Origin: UBA3496 sp964558115
Lineage (GTDB): Bacteria > UBA8248
Length of the DNA: 57,688 bases
Assembly: GCA_964558115.1 (NCBI GenBank)
Contig: CAZLCI010000004.1
Coordinates: forward strand, 1-57,688
Direction of reading: 5' to 3'
Position 1 is the first letter of the stretch; every line of letters starts with the position of its first letter. A program made the translations under genes and the position numbers. Of the stretch, positions 1-8,493 are shown in pieces. The notes below the pieces were generated by a model. The model did not search any database. It was not told the DNA's origin and worked only from the letters and a program-made list of their open reading frames with translations.

Positions 1-235
1 ATATAGAATTTTAAAACCAAAAGGTAAATTAATTTTAAGAGAATTGGCCCTTAAAAATTCTTTGCCAGACGAAATAGAGCAGGATCCTAGTGCTTGGAAT
101 TCATCACTAGGTGGAGTTATAAGTAAATCTGACTGGCTTGAACTTCTTACTAATGTTGGTTTTACAGATATTCGAATTTCTGATGAAAAAGATTTTTCTC
201 CTGTAATTTCCTTGAAAATACAAGCCTACAAATAA
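1..235 (+). CDS. SAM-dependent methyltransferase, C-terminal fragment (cut by window start)
   Basis: The reading frame is open from the first bases (codons from position 2) and ends at TAA 233-235, so the 5' part lies outside the window. The visible residues begin RILKPKGKLILREL, the usual strand-loop after motif III of class I SAM methyltransferases (VLKPGGxL). Further on are WNSSLGGVISKSDWLELL and NVGFTDIRI, which match the C-terminal pattern of ArsM/UbiE-type enzymes in which a lid helix is followed by an 'aGFtdv' strand. Substrate cannot be told from the tail; an arsenite-methyltransferase-like or small-molecule methyltransferase is most likely. The TTG at 44 is an internal codon, not a start. 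Confidence 0.7.
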   Translation, partial: YRILKPKGKLILRELALKNSLPDEIEQDPSAWNSSLGGVISKSDWLELLTNVGFTDIRISDEKDFSPVISLKIQAYK

Positions 236-270
236 CAAACGTCTTCCAAATTTATGTAAGTTTGAGTTTC

Positions 271-299
271 TTGATTGTGTTTCATCTATATGTTATAAA
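271..299 (+). promoter_or_regulatory. Candidate sigma70-type promoter for the first ABC transporter operon
   Basis: TTGATT (271-276) and TATAAA (294-299) are separated by 17 nt, 70 nt upstream of the ATG at 370. It lies in the 134-nt gap after the methyltransferase fragment, the only place a promoter for this operon could sit. In such AT-rich DNA chance matches are common, so this is tentative. Confidence 0.4.
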
Positions 300-369
300 T
301 TTAAGACATACACAATTTTTATATATTTTTGCTTCCTTACTTTTCGTAAGATGACATGGAGGAGGGGTT

Positions 370-1665
370 ATGAGTTGTAGACGATTCGCAGTTTTAACTG
401 TTGTAGCTTTTGCTTTAGTTGCATTTTCTTTTAGTAATGTTTCCGCAAAGCTAAAAGTAGTAGTTCGTACAGTTCCTGCTGTTGCTGCTCAAACATATCT
501 AAAATCAATACCTGCAAAATTCAAGAAAGCTACAGGTATTGATGTTAAGATTGAATTTGTAGCATCTAGAGCCCTTGGTAGAAAGTTGATTACGGCAGCA
601 GAAACAAAGTCAGGTGCTGACATGGTTATGGCACTCTACAATCGACCTGTTACTGTGAAAGAATCTCTAGAGCCATTAGACGATGTTCTAAAACCACTTG
701 AGAAAAAGTATGGTGGTTTCTCTAGTGTCTTCTATGATGCAGGATATGTTGACGGTAAGTGGTTAGCGGCTCCTTACATAGGAGTTTCTCAGATTCTAAA
801 TTATCGTAAAGACTTATTAAAGAAGATAGGAGAAAATCCCCCTGACACTTGGGAAGATGCTCTTAGAATAGGAAAAAAGCTGAAGAAAGCAAAATTGGCT
901 CCTTGGGCAGAAGCTTTGGGCAGTCATGTAATTGATCCAAGTACTACTGTACTTTGTATTCTTTGGGGTTATGGTAGTAAACAGGTTTCCACAGATGGAA
1001 AAAGAATTACTCTTGATTCACCTGAGACTAGAGCTGGTTTGAAATTTATTAAAAAAGCTTATAAAGAAGCTTGGCCAAAAGCAACTATCGGTTGGAAAAC
1101 TTTAGAAAATAACCAAGGTTTTCTTGGCGGTAAAATTGGGATGACTATCAATGCTGCAAGTATTTGGTGGAAGTCTAGTCAATGGAATGTAAATAGGAAA
1201 AAGAAGAAAAGTTGGAAACCAAAAAAGAAATGGAAATTTATTTATGAAAATATTGGATTCTCTCTAATTCCTCGTGGTCCAGCTGGAAGACACTGTACTT
1301 CTATTCCTATGACTTTAGTTCTTCTAAAGCATTCTAAACATAAAAAGGATGCAAAAGAGTTTATTAAATTTATGTTAAGACCTGAAATTCAAACAGAGTA
1401 TGCTGTAAAGTCCTGGATGTTTATACCTGTTTATAATGGATTGGCTGCAAAATTACCTGACAATGAATTTACTCGTGTGATGGCAAAGCAAGCAAAATTT
1501 GCCCATTTGCCTGGTTGGCCTGGACCACCAAGTAAAGCTGGTGCCCAGACTCATGCACGTTTTGTTCTTTTGTCGATGGCGCAGCGTTATGTTAAGGGTC
1601 AAAATATTGACGATTCGATTAAACAAGCAGTTAAAGAACTTAGGAAATTATATAAAGTTCAATAA
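370..1665 (+). CDS. ABC transporter substrate-binding protein (family 1, sugar/polyol type)
   Basis: Periplasmic solute-binding protein of a carbohydrate-type (CUT1-like) importer. Residues 1-26 form a signal peptide (basic start, hydrophobic core, cleavage after VSA). The mature protein has the MalE/UgpB-like pattern: opening strand LKVVVRTVPA, a mid-protein 'LNYRKDLLKKIGENPPDTWEDA'-style region near residues 145-165 and the late FIKFMLRPEIQTEYA helix. At 431 residues it is a normal length for the family. A GGAGGAGG ribosome-binding site sits 4-11 nt before ATG 370. It is followed 39 nt later by two permeases and an ATPase. The protein is very lysine-rich, including a cluster near residues 277-290 (RKKKKSWKPKKKWKF). 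The ligand is unknown; the adjacent dehydrogenase suggests a sugar, polyol or related compound. Confidence 0.88.
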   Translation: MSCRRFAVLTVVAFALVAFSFSNVSAKLKVVVRTVPAVAAQTYLKSIPAKFKKATGIDVKIEFVASRALGRKLITAAETKSGADMVMALYNRPVTVKESLEPLDDVLKPLEKKYGGFSSVFYDAGYVDGKWLAAPYIGVSQILNYRKDLLKKIGENPPDTWEDALRIGKKLKKAKLAPWAEALGSHVIDPSTTVLCILWGYGSKQVSTDGKRITLDSPETRAGLKFIKKAYKEAWPKATIGWKTLENNQGFLGGKIGMTINAASIWWKSSQWNVNRKKKKSWKPKKKWKFIYENIGFSLIPRGPAGRHCTSIPMTLVLLKHSKHKKDAKEFIKFMLRPEIQTEYAVKSWMFIPVYNGLAAKLPDNEFTRVMAKQAKFAHLPGWPGPPSKAGAQTHARFVLLSMAQRYVKGQNIDDSIKQAVKELRKLYKVQ

Positions 1666-1704
1666 TTATGCGCCTGCTTTAAATAAGGTATAGGAGTAGT
1701 TCTA

Positions 1705-2658
1705 ATGGCAGGCAGTTTAGATGACAAGAATTTGAACTTAGGCGGTAGAGTGGGGGAGCATTTTCCTCCACTCGGTCGTTTAGGTAAGTGGATGGAAAAG
1801 CCAGAAGTTCTTGGCTATATTCTTCTAGCTCCAGCAATTATTTTTCTTCTTGTTTTTCTCGGTTATCCATTTATACAAGCAATATGGTTGACTATGCTCG
1901 ACAAAGAGGTCGGAGTCGAAGGTACTTTCGTAGGTTTAAATAACTATATTGTTCTTTGGCAAGATTCAGTCTATAGATGGACAGTTGTAAACGCTTTGAT
2001 TTTTACTACTATTTCAGTTCTCGCGAAATTGATTCTCGGAATGCTTGGTGCGCTTGTAATGAATCAAGCGTTTTTCTTAAAGAATTTTTTTAGGGGTTTT
2101 GTTCTCCTTCCTTGGATTATCCCCTCAGTATTAAGTGCTCTCATTTGGTTATGGATGTTCGATGATCAATATGGGGTAATAGGTAGAACTTTAATGTCTT
2201 TAGGTCTTATCGATGATATGATCTTATGGCTTACTGATTGGGGAATGGCACTCACATCCATTATTATAGTGAATGTTTGGAGAGGTACTCCATTTTTTAT
2301 AGTTTCTTTATTGGCGGCTCTTCAGACAGTTCCTAAAGAACAATATGAAGCTGCAGAGATTGACGGTGCTGGGCTTTTTTCGCAATTTTTGCATGTTACT
2401 CTTCCAAATATTAAACATGTTCTTATCATTGTTACTCTCTTCGGTACGATTTGGACTATAAGTGATTTTAATATTATTTATGTTATTACGCATGGAGGTC
2501 CAGCTGATAGTACTCATGTTTTCTCTACACTTGCGCATCAGAGAGCATTTGATGCCGGACAAATGAGTGAAGGAATTGCAATTTCGTTTACCATGTTCCC
2601 GATTCTTTTTATTATTTTGTTTATTCGGTTTTATCGGATGAGAAAGGAAGAAGATTAA
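1705..2658 (+). CDS. ABC transporter permease, MalF/UgpA type
   Basis: Inner-membrane permease of the carbohydrate-type importer. The 317 residues contain about six hydrophobic segments after a hydrophilic N-terminus. The EAA loop that contacts the ATPase is visible as EQYEAAEIDGAGLFSQFLHV followed by TLPNIKHV near residues 213-240. The start ATG has AGGAG 8 nt upstream. It is directly followed by the second permease (stop TAA 2656-2658, next start GTG 2659), so the two are translationally linked. Confidence 0.9.
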   Translation: MAGSLDDKNLNLGGRVGEHFPPLGRLGKWMEKPEVLGYILLAPAIIFLLVFLGYPFIQAIWLTMLDKEVGVEGTFVGLNNYIVLWQDSVYRWTVVNALIFTTISVLAKLILGMLGALVMNQAFFLKNFFRGFVLLPWIIPSVLSALIWLWMFDDQYGVIGRTLMSLGLIDDMILWLTDWGMALTSIIIVNVWRGTPFFIVSLLAALQTVPKEQYEAAEIDGAGLFSQFLHVTLPNIKHVLIIVTLFGTIWTISDFNIIYVITHGGPADSTHVFSTLAHQRAFDAGQMSEGIAISFTMFPILFIILFIRFYRMRKEED

Positions 2659-3558
2659 GTGTCTGATGTAAGTATGAAAAATGAGACTCAAAATAGTTCT
2701 AAAATTGAATTTACAATGCGTCAACGTAGATTTCTTCATAGAATCTTCTTTTTATACATCCCTTTGTTTTTCTTTATGGGTTTTGCTCTTTTCCCTTATC
2801 TTTGGTTGACTATTTCCTCTTTTACGAGCGAAGAGAAACTATATGATACAGATCAAAGTCCTTGGAGTTTTCATTCGTTTTCTCTAGAACACTATGTGGA
2901 TTTGCTTGAAGATACTGAATTTTTGAGTTGGGTTTGGAATAGTCTTTTTGTGGGGCTTGCATCGACAATTTTTTCAGTTTTTATTGGTGCTTTAGCAGGA
3001 TATGCTTTAGCTAGGCTTCGTTTTAGAGGTTCCTCTTATCTTGGTATGGGAATCATAGTAACTTATTTAGTTCCAGTATCGGTTTTATTTTTGCCTCTAG
3101 CATATGTTTTTTATAATTGGGGACTAGTTGATACGAGATTAGCCCTTATATTAGCGTATCCCACACATCTAATTCCTTTCTGTACATGGTTTATGTTGGG
3201 ATATTTTAAAAATATTCCTGCGGACTTAGAAGAAAGTGCAATGATAGATGGTTGTACAAGAATTCAGGCTTTTTATAAAATTGCTTTACCTCTTTCCTTA
3301 CCTGGAGTTTTGGCTGCATCAATTTTTGCTTTTACATTTTCTTGGAATGAATTTCTGTATGCTTTGACTTTTATAAGTACTGATGAATTAAAGACCATTC
3401 CTCAGGGAGTCCACGGTCAACTCGTATTGGGTGATGCATATTATTGGGGGAAGTTAATGGCTGCGACTTTCTTGGGGTCACTTCCTATTGCTATTATTTA
3501 CTCGTTTTTAAGTGAGTTCTTCGTTAAAGGACTTACGGAAGGCGCTTTAAAACAATAA
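2659..3558 (+). CDS. ABC transporter permease, MalG/UgpE type
   Basis: Second permease subunit. The 299 residues have an N-terminal membrane segment near 28-50, then about five more. The EAA loop reads LEESAMIDGCTRIQAFYKIA followed by LPLSLPG near residues 190-217; LPLxxPG is typical of MalG-like subunits. Initiation is at GTG 2659, immediately after the stop of the partner permease. The ATPase follows 44 nt later. Membership in CUT1-type transporters follows from pairing with a MalF-like permease and a MalK-like ATPase with a TOBE domain. Confidence 0.9.
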   Translation: MSDVSMKNETQNSSKIEFTMRQRRFLHRIFFLYIPLFFFMGFALFPYLWLTISSFTSEEKLYDTDQSPWSFHSFSLEHYVDLLEDTEFLSWVWNSLFVGLASTIFSVFIGALAGYALARLRFRGSSYLGMGIIVTYLVPVSVLFLPLAYVFYNWGLVDTRLALILAYPTHLIPFCTWFMLGYFKNIPADLEESAMIDGCTRIQAFYKIALPLSLPGVLAASIFAFTFSWNEFLYALTFISTDELKTIPQGVHGQLVLGDAYYWGKLMAATFLGSLPIAIIYSFLSEFFVKGLTEGALKQ

Positions 3559-3602
3559 GATCGATGTTTTTCAGACATCATTCTTAAAACAGGAGGTTTG
3601 TT

Positions 3603-4697
3603 TTGGGTGAGCTAAAATTACAAGATCTCACGAAGAAATTTGGCGAAGTCACCGCGGTAAAGGATGTGAATTTAGAGATTAAGGATCAGGAATTTCTGGT
3701 TCTTTTGGGTCCATCCGGTTGTGGTAAATCTACTACTTTAAGAATGATTGCTGGGTTAGAGGATGCTACTGGTGGAGACATTTTTCTTGATGGAAGAAGA
3801 TTAAATGATGTTTTGCCTCGAGATCGGAATATAGCGATGGTTTTTCAAAATTACGCATTATATCCTCATAAAACAGTTTACGATAATATGGCATTCGGCC
3901 TTCAACTAAGGCGAGTTCCTAAGGAAGAGATTGAAAGAAGGGTACTTGAAGCGGCAAGTATTTTAGGTATTGAAGAACTTTTAAAAAGAAGACCTAAACA
4001 GCTTTCAGGGGGACAAAGACAGCGAGTTGCGGTTGGAAGAGCTATTGTCAGGGATCCTGCTGTTTTTCTTTTCGATGAACCTCTATCAAATTTAGACGCT
4101 AAACTTAGAGTGCAGACCAGAGTGGAACTTTTAAAGTTGCATAAAAGATTACAAGTGACATCCGTCTATGTAACTCATGATCAAATTGAAGCAATGACAA
4201 TGGGAGATAGAATTGTTGTAATGCTTGATGCGACGATACAGCAGGTTGGAACACCTATGGAAATCTATCAAAAGCCTGCGAATCAATTTGTTGCTGGTTT
4301 TATAGGAAGTCCGGCAATGAATTTTAATGAAGTATCCATAAAGTCTATTGGAGATGATATCTTCCTTGAAGGGAAGGGATTCAATTTTCAGGCAAATGAA
4401 TTTCAAAAAAGTCTAATAAAATCTTACCAAAAAAGTGAAGGTGTTTTTGGTATAAGACCTGAAGATATAGCAATTGTAACTGAAGGTTATGAGATAGAAA
4501 ATTCTTTTGAAGGAATTGTCGAGCTTGTAGAACCAGTTGGTTCTGATATCTTTCTTGAACTAGATGTTGAAGGAAGCGCATTCACTGCACGAGTTCCCAC
4601 AAACATTAAAACGCAAGTCGGTGAGAAACTTCGTTTTACTCCTATTAGTGATGGAATGCATTTATTTGATATAGAATCGGGAATATCTGTATTTTAA
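3603..4697 (+). CDS. ABC transporter ATP-binding protein (UgpC/MalK/MsmK type)
   Basis: Cytoplasmic ATPase that drives the importer. Walker A is GPSGCGKST (residues 36-44), the Q-loop is in MVFQNYALYPHKTV, the signature is LSGGQRQRVAVGRAI, Walker B is VFLFDEPLSNLDAKL and the H-loop is VYVTHDQIEAM. The segment after about residue 240 is the regulatory TOBE-type domain (IGSPAMNFNEV, GIRPEDI, FTPISDGMHLFD). At 364 residues it has the usual length. Start is TTG 3603 with AGGAGG about 5 nt upstream; no ATG lies nearby. Last transporter gene before the dehydrogenase at 4777. Confidence 0.93.
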   Translation: MGELKLQDLTKKFGEVTAVKDVNLEIKDQEFLVLLGPSGCGKSTTLRMIAGLEDATGGDIFLDGRRLNDVLPRDRNIAMVFQNYALYPHKTVYDNMAFGLQLRRVPKEEIERRVLEAASILGIEELLKRRPKQLSGGQRQRVAVGRAIVRDPAVFLFDEPLSNLDAKLRVQTRVELLKLHKRLQVTSVYVTHDQIEAMTMGDRIVVMLDATIQQVGTPMEIYQKPANQFVAGFIGSPAMNFNEVSIKSIGDDIFLEGKGFNFQANEFQKSLIKSYQKSEGVFGIRPEDIAIVTEGYEIENSFEGIVELVEPVGSDIFLELDVEGSAFTARVPTNIKTQVGEKLRFTPISDGMHLFDIESGISVF

Positions 4698-4776
4698 TAT
4701 TTGATTCTATACCTAATCGTTAAAATTTCTGAAATAATTTTTTGAGAATTTCTTTTAAAATGGAGGACCTTGTCTA

Positions 4777-5910
4777 ATGTCTGAAAGAAAAGAACTAGGA
4801 TTAGCTGTTGTAGGTTGCGGGGTTGTAGGACGAATGAGAGCAACTTTGGCAAAAGATTTTCCTGGCATAGGTTGGATAGGTCTTACTGATATGAATCAGA
4901 AAGTAGGAGAGAATCTAAAGAAAGATATTCAAGCAGATTTTTTTACAACGGATCTAAAGGAATTATTAAATCGACCTGAAGTTGATGCTGTTATAGTTGC
5001 AACTTCAACATGGGCACACGTTGAACCCTCTATTATTGCTGCCGAACTTGGGCATTCATTAATGATAGAAAAACCTTTAGCGACGGACGCAAGGGAGTCG
5101 GCAAAAGTTCTGGAAACTATTGAAGCCTGTGGTGTAGATGCAGTGGTGGGATATACACAACGTTTCCGTAGACGTTTTCTTGCCGTAAAAGAAAGAGTTG
5201 ATAACGGTCAGATAGGAGATATCACAGCAGCAGTTACCCGTGCTTTTATGAATAGGATGGCACCAACAGGAGAAGTTCGTTTGACAAAGGATCGACGTTT
5301 TCTTACTCCAATGGTCGTTTCAGGAACTCACAGTTTAGATATGTGTATGTGGATAATGGGTCCCTCTGCTAAACCAGTTTCGATTTTTGCAAGGTCTACA
5401 GAAAAGATATTGAGTGATTTAGGAACAAAAGATGCTACTTTCGGTGTCTTTACAATGGATAATGGAGCAATTTGGAGTATGAATATTTGTTGGGCTTTGC
5501 CTAAAGCCTGGCCAGGAGCGGTGTATGGTTTAGAAATTGGCATTGTCGGGACAAAAGGTGTTGTAGATATAGAAGATACACATAGAGATGTTGTTATGGC
5601 GTCAGAATTTTCTCAAGGACCTGCCTATAGACCTGAAGATTTTGTTATGGAAGCAGAAAGAAATGTAGATTTTTTAACAAGTTTTCCTCCTGGAGATATA
5701 TATGAAGGTGAATTATGGGGACCAATGAGAGAAGAAACCAATTCATGGTTCCAGAGGATTTATTCTGGGAAAAATACTCCTCATGCAACAGCTTCGGAAG
5801 CGCATAGAAACTTGATGTTAACAATGGCAATGGATCTTTCTGCAAAACGTCAGAGTGAAATTGAGTTGCCCATAGAACCTGCAGAATTAATGTCTGGTCT
5901 TGAAGAATAA
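4777..5910 (+). CDS. Gfo/Idh/MocA family NAD(P)-dependent oxidoreductase
   Basis: Predicted dehydrogenase acting on a sugar, inositol or related polyol. The N-terminal Rossmann fold has VVGCGVVGRMRA (residues 11-22). IEKPLATD (near residue 106) is the family's conserved EKP motif carrying the catalytic lysine, and the C-terminal alpha/beta domain carries GTHSLDMCMWIMG. Length 377 is normal. ATG 4777 has GGAGG about 10 nt upstream. It lies 79 nt after the sugar-type ATPase, so it probably oxidises the imported solute or a derivative. It overlaps the alternative upstream start of the next gene. Confidence 0.88.
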   Translation: MSERKELGLAVVGCGVVGRMRATLAKDFPGIGWIGLTDMNQKVGENLKKDIQADFFTTDLKELLNRPEVDAVIVATSTWAHVEPSIIAAELGHSLMIEKPLATDARESAKVLETIEACGVDAVVGYTQRFRRRFLAVKERVDNGQIGDITAAVTRAFMNRMAPTGEVRLTKDRRFLTPMVVSGTHSLDMCMWIMGPSAKPVSIFARSTEKILSDLGTKDATFGVFTMDNGAIWSMNICWALPKAWPGAVYGLEIGIVGTKGVVDIEDTHRDVVMASEFSQGPAYRPEDFVMEAERNVDFLTSFPPGDIYEGELWGPMREETNSWFQRIYSGKNTPHATASEAHRNLMLTMAMDLSAKRQSEIELPIEPAELMSGLEE

Positions 5911-5953
5911 TTTTTTAAAATATTCAAGATTAAGTATAAGGAATGGAATATTT

Positions 5954-7192
5954 ATGTTTAGTTCAATTAGAGGATTATTAAGCTTAGAAACTAATAAAAT
6001 TATTGACGATCTAAAGCACCCATTTACCTGCCCAGATTCTGGGGGTACTTTGAAGGGTTTATATGACTTGGATTGGATTCATAAAAGTATAGATCGCGAA
6101 GAGTTAAAGACAAGACCTTCAGGCATTTGGCGTTGGCACGAATTGCTTCCTGTTAGAGATCCTGAAAATGTAATTTCTCTTCATGAAGGTGATACTCCAC
6201 TTATTCATGCACAAGAATTAGGAAAAGAATTAGGTCTAGAACGGCTTTTTATACTCGATGAATCAAGGAATCCTACAGGTTCTTTTAAGGATAGAGGTGG
6301 CTCAGTCACTATAAGTAAGTGTAAAGAAGTTGGAATTGAACAAATTGTTCTTCCTTCTTCAGGTAACGCAGCTGCTTGTTTTAGTGCATATTGTGCGAGA
6401 GGAGGTTTAGATTTTATCGGTTTTGTAAGAGATGATAGTTCTCAGGCACACTGTGTTCAGGTAGAGGCTTATGGAGCATCTACTTTTGTCGTAAATGGGG
6501 ATCAGGGGGTTTGCGGAAGACTTGCAGAAGAAGTTTCTAGAGAATTGAAATGTTTGCATGCAACTTTGCCGAGAAATTTATATAGAGTTGAAGGCAAAAA
6601 AACTATTGCATATGAAATAGCAGAGAAATTTAATTGGGAAGTACCTGACCGGGTTATTTGCCCTACTGCTGGAGGTACTACTTGTATTGCACTTGAACAG
6701 GGGTTTAGTGAACTCATTCAACTAGGATGGATAGATCGAATTCCTGCGATAGATGTTGTACAGTCTGATGGGTGTGCGCCTATAGTCGAATCTTTACACT
6801 CAGGAAAAAAAGTGAAACCATGGGGAAAAGTAGATACAATGTCTGCTGGTTTAACTAGTCCAAGTCCTGCATGCGGAGACAAAGTTGTAGAAATAGTTAA
6901 AAAAACTGGTGGAGAGGGAGTTGAAGTTACTGATCAAATGAATTTAGAGATGGAATTCCTTCTAGCTAAAAAAGAAGGTATTTTTTTGCAACCTGCTTCC
7001 GCAGCATCTATAGCTAGCCTAACCAATCAAGGAAATAGAAAAATTAAACCTCAAAAAAGTGAGACTATCGTTTGTATAGGAACAGGCACAGGAAAGAATG
7101 CTATAGAGGTAGCAACAGGTCACTTAGGGAAAACCAGAAGAATTGAGCCTGACATTAAAGAATTTTTGAAGATTTATAGAGGAAATGAATGA
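5954..7192 (+). CDS. Threonine-synthase-like PLP-dependent enzyme (fold type II)
   Basis: PLP enzyme of the TrpB/threonine synthase/threonine dehydratase superfamily. NPTGSFKDRGG (residues 106-116) carries the Schiff-base lysine K112; SSGNAAACFSAY (near 136-147) binds the phosphate-side substrate groups; PTAGGTT and GTGTGKN fit the PLP phosphate loop and C-terminal serine/threonine region. The C-terminal strand VEVTDQMNLEMEFLLAKKEGIF is typical of threonine synthases. I prefer ATG 5954 (AAGGAATGG upstream, MFSSIRG) over TTG 5900, which overlaps the dehydrogenase by 11 nt. It is a stand-alone homologue in a catabolic operon, so the substrate may not be O-phosphohomoserine. Confidence 0.8.
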   Translation: MFSSIRGLLSLETNKIIDDLKHPFTCPDSGGTLKGLYDLDWIHKSIDREELKTRPSGIWRWHELLPVRDPENVISLHEGDTPLIHAQELGKELGLERLFILDESRNPTGSFKDRGGSVTISKCKEVGIEQIVLPSSGNAAACFSAYCARGGLDFIGFVRDDSSQAHCVQVEAYGASTFVVNGDQGVCGRLAEEVSRELKCLHATLPRNLYRVEGKKTIAYEIAEKFNWEVPDRVICPTAGGTTCIALEQGFSELIQLGWIDRIPAIDVVQSDGCAPIVESLHSGKKVKPWGKVDTMSAGLTSPSPACGDKVVEIVKKTGGEGVEVTDQMNLEMEFLLAKKEGIFLQPASAASIASLTNQGNRKIKPQKSETIVCIGTGTGKNAIEVATGHLGKTRRIEPDIKEFLKIYRGNE

Positions 7193-7323
7193 TTTCTTGA
7201 TTTTTGAATTCACAAAATAAATCTTTTTTCATCAATTTTTTATGCTAGGTTGTTATTAAATTCACTTTAATAATTTTTTTCTTCAATTTTTGTTTTTTAG
7301 TTAAACAAAAGGGAGGTTATTTT

Positions 7324-8388
7324 ATGTATCTCAAGAAGTCTTTAGGAGCGCTTTTAGTTTTCTGTTTTTTTGTCGTTTTATTTAGTTCGACTGCATATTC
7401 AGCTGATATGAGAGCAGCCAAAAAAGAAGGTAAAGTTGTTTGGTACTCTTCTATTACTCTGAAAATATCTCAAAGAATTTGTAATAACTTTAACAAAAAG
7501 AACTTAGGAATTAAGTGTGTTTTACATAGATCAGGTTCTAGTAAACTCTATAAACGTTATAGAAAAGAAGCGAGAGGTAAGATCTATAGGGCGGACGTAT
7601 TCCATACTTCTAACATCGGTCAGTTTTTGATTATGCACGAAAAATTAAAGTATATTCGTCCTTATAAAGTAAAAGGTGGAGACAAGCTTTTATCTAACTT
7701 CAGAACTGATGATGGAAGATGGTATATCCTACGTTCAAGTGTAATGGTACCTGTGTACAATACAAAATTAGTTAAAGCTTCAGATGCGCCTACAAGTTGG
7801 TTGGATTATCATGATCCAAAATGGAAAAATAAGTTGGTTGTTTCCGATCCGAACTACGGTGGATTTGCTACTGCAACAATGATCGTTTTAGAGAATTTGT
7901 TTGGTGGAGATTATTTTGTAAAGCTTAAAGCTAACAATCCACGTCGATATGGCTCGGCTGCAGGAACACTTGGTTTGGTTGCACGTGGTGAAGTACTAAT
8001 TACACATGGTGCAGTTGCGTATTCTGCATTTAACAAAATTTTAAAGGGTGAACCTTTAGCGATGGCAATTCCGAAAGAAGGAGTTCCATTTGTACGTTCT
8101 CCAAATTCTGTTCTAGCTAAAGCTCCTCATCCAAATGCAGCAGAAGTTTATGCAGATTATCTATTTTCAAAAGAAGCACAGCAGATTCTTGCTAATATGG
8201 GTCTGTACGTAGGTCATACTGGAATCACTTACCCTAAAGAGCAAACACCTCTTAATAAGTTCAAGTTAGTTGAGGTTCCTGCTCAGGAACTTAAGAAGAA
8301 ATCTAAACCTTCTAGAAAGAGATTTAAGAAAATCTTTAGTGGTATCAAACTTGAGGGTAAAAAGAAGAAGAAAAAGAAAAAGAAATAA
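7324..8388 (+). CDS. ABC transporter substrate-binding protein (AfuA/FbpA-like) with poly-lysine tail
   Basis: Periplasmic binding protein of an iron(III)/2-aminoethylphosphonate-type importer. Residues 1-27 are a signal peptide (cleavage after AYSA). The opening AAKKEGKVVWYSSITLK, the GKIYRADVFHTSN segment and the APHPNAAEVYADYLFSKEAQ helix are typical of FbpA/AfuA-like proteins. AAGGGAGG lies 8 nt before ATG 7324. The protein ends in a run of nine lysines (positions 8359-8385), and the mature chain is strongly basic. It is separated from the permease by a perfect 15-bp hairpin, which fits higher expression of the binding protein. Iron as ligand is only one possibility, since this family also binds phosphonates, thiamine and organic acids. 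Confidence 0.85.
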   Translation: MYLKKSLGALLVFCFFVVLFSSTAYSADMRAAKKEGKVVWYSSITLKISQRICNNFNKKNLGIKCVLHRSGSSKLYKRYRKEARGKIYRADVFHTSNIGQFLIMHEKLKYIRPYKVKGGDKLLSNFRTDDGRWYILRSSVMVPVYNTKLVKASDAPTSWLDYHDPKWKNKLVVSDPNYGGFATATMIVLENLFGGDYFVKLKANNPRRYGSAAGTLGLVARGEVLITHGAVAYSAFNKILKGEPLAMAIPKEGVPFVRSPNSVLAKAPHPNAAEVYADYLFSKEAQQILANMGLYVGHTGITYPKEQTPLNKFKLVEVPAQELKKKSKPSRKRFKKIFSGIKLEGKKKKKKKKK

Positions 8389-8415
8389 TACGTTTGTAAC
8401 TGTTTATGTTTAAGT

Positions 8416-8460
8416 AATCTGTGAAGATAATTTTCTTTATCTTCACAGATTAGTATTTTT
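8416..8460 (+). terminator. Intra-operon hairpin (partial terminator or mRNA 3' stabiliser)
   Basis: A perfect 15-bp inverted repeat: AATCTGTGAAGATAA (8416-8430), 6-nt loop (8431-8436), TTATCTTCACAGATT (8437-8451), then T-rich AGTATTTTTGTTTTTC. It starts 28 nt after the binding-protein stop and ends 43 nt before the permease start. This layout is common where the binding protein must exceed the membrane subunits in amount. Confidence 0.75.
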
Positions 8461-8493
8461 GTTTTTCATTGAAGTATAAAAGGTAGATTTGTC

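Noticed and set aside
2308..2739. 143-residue minus-strand frame opposite the permease genes
   Set aside because: Entirely antisense to two clear permease genes; residues are low-complexity and match no family.
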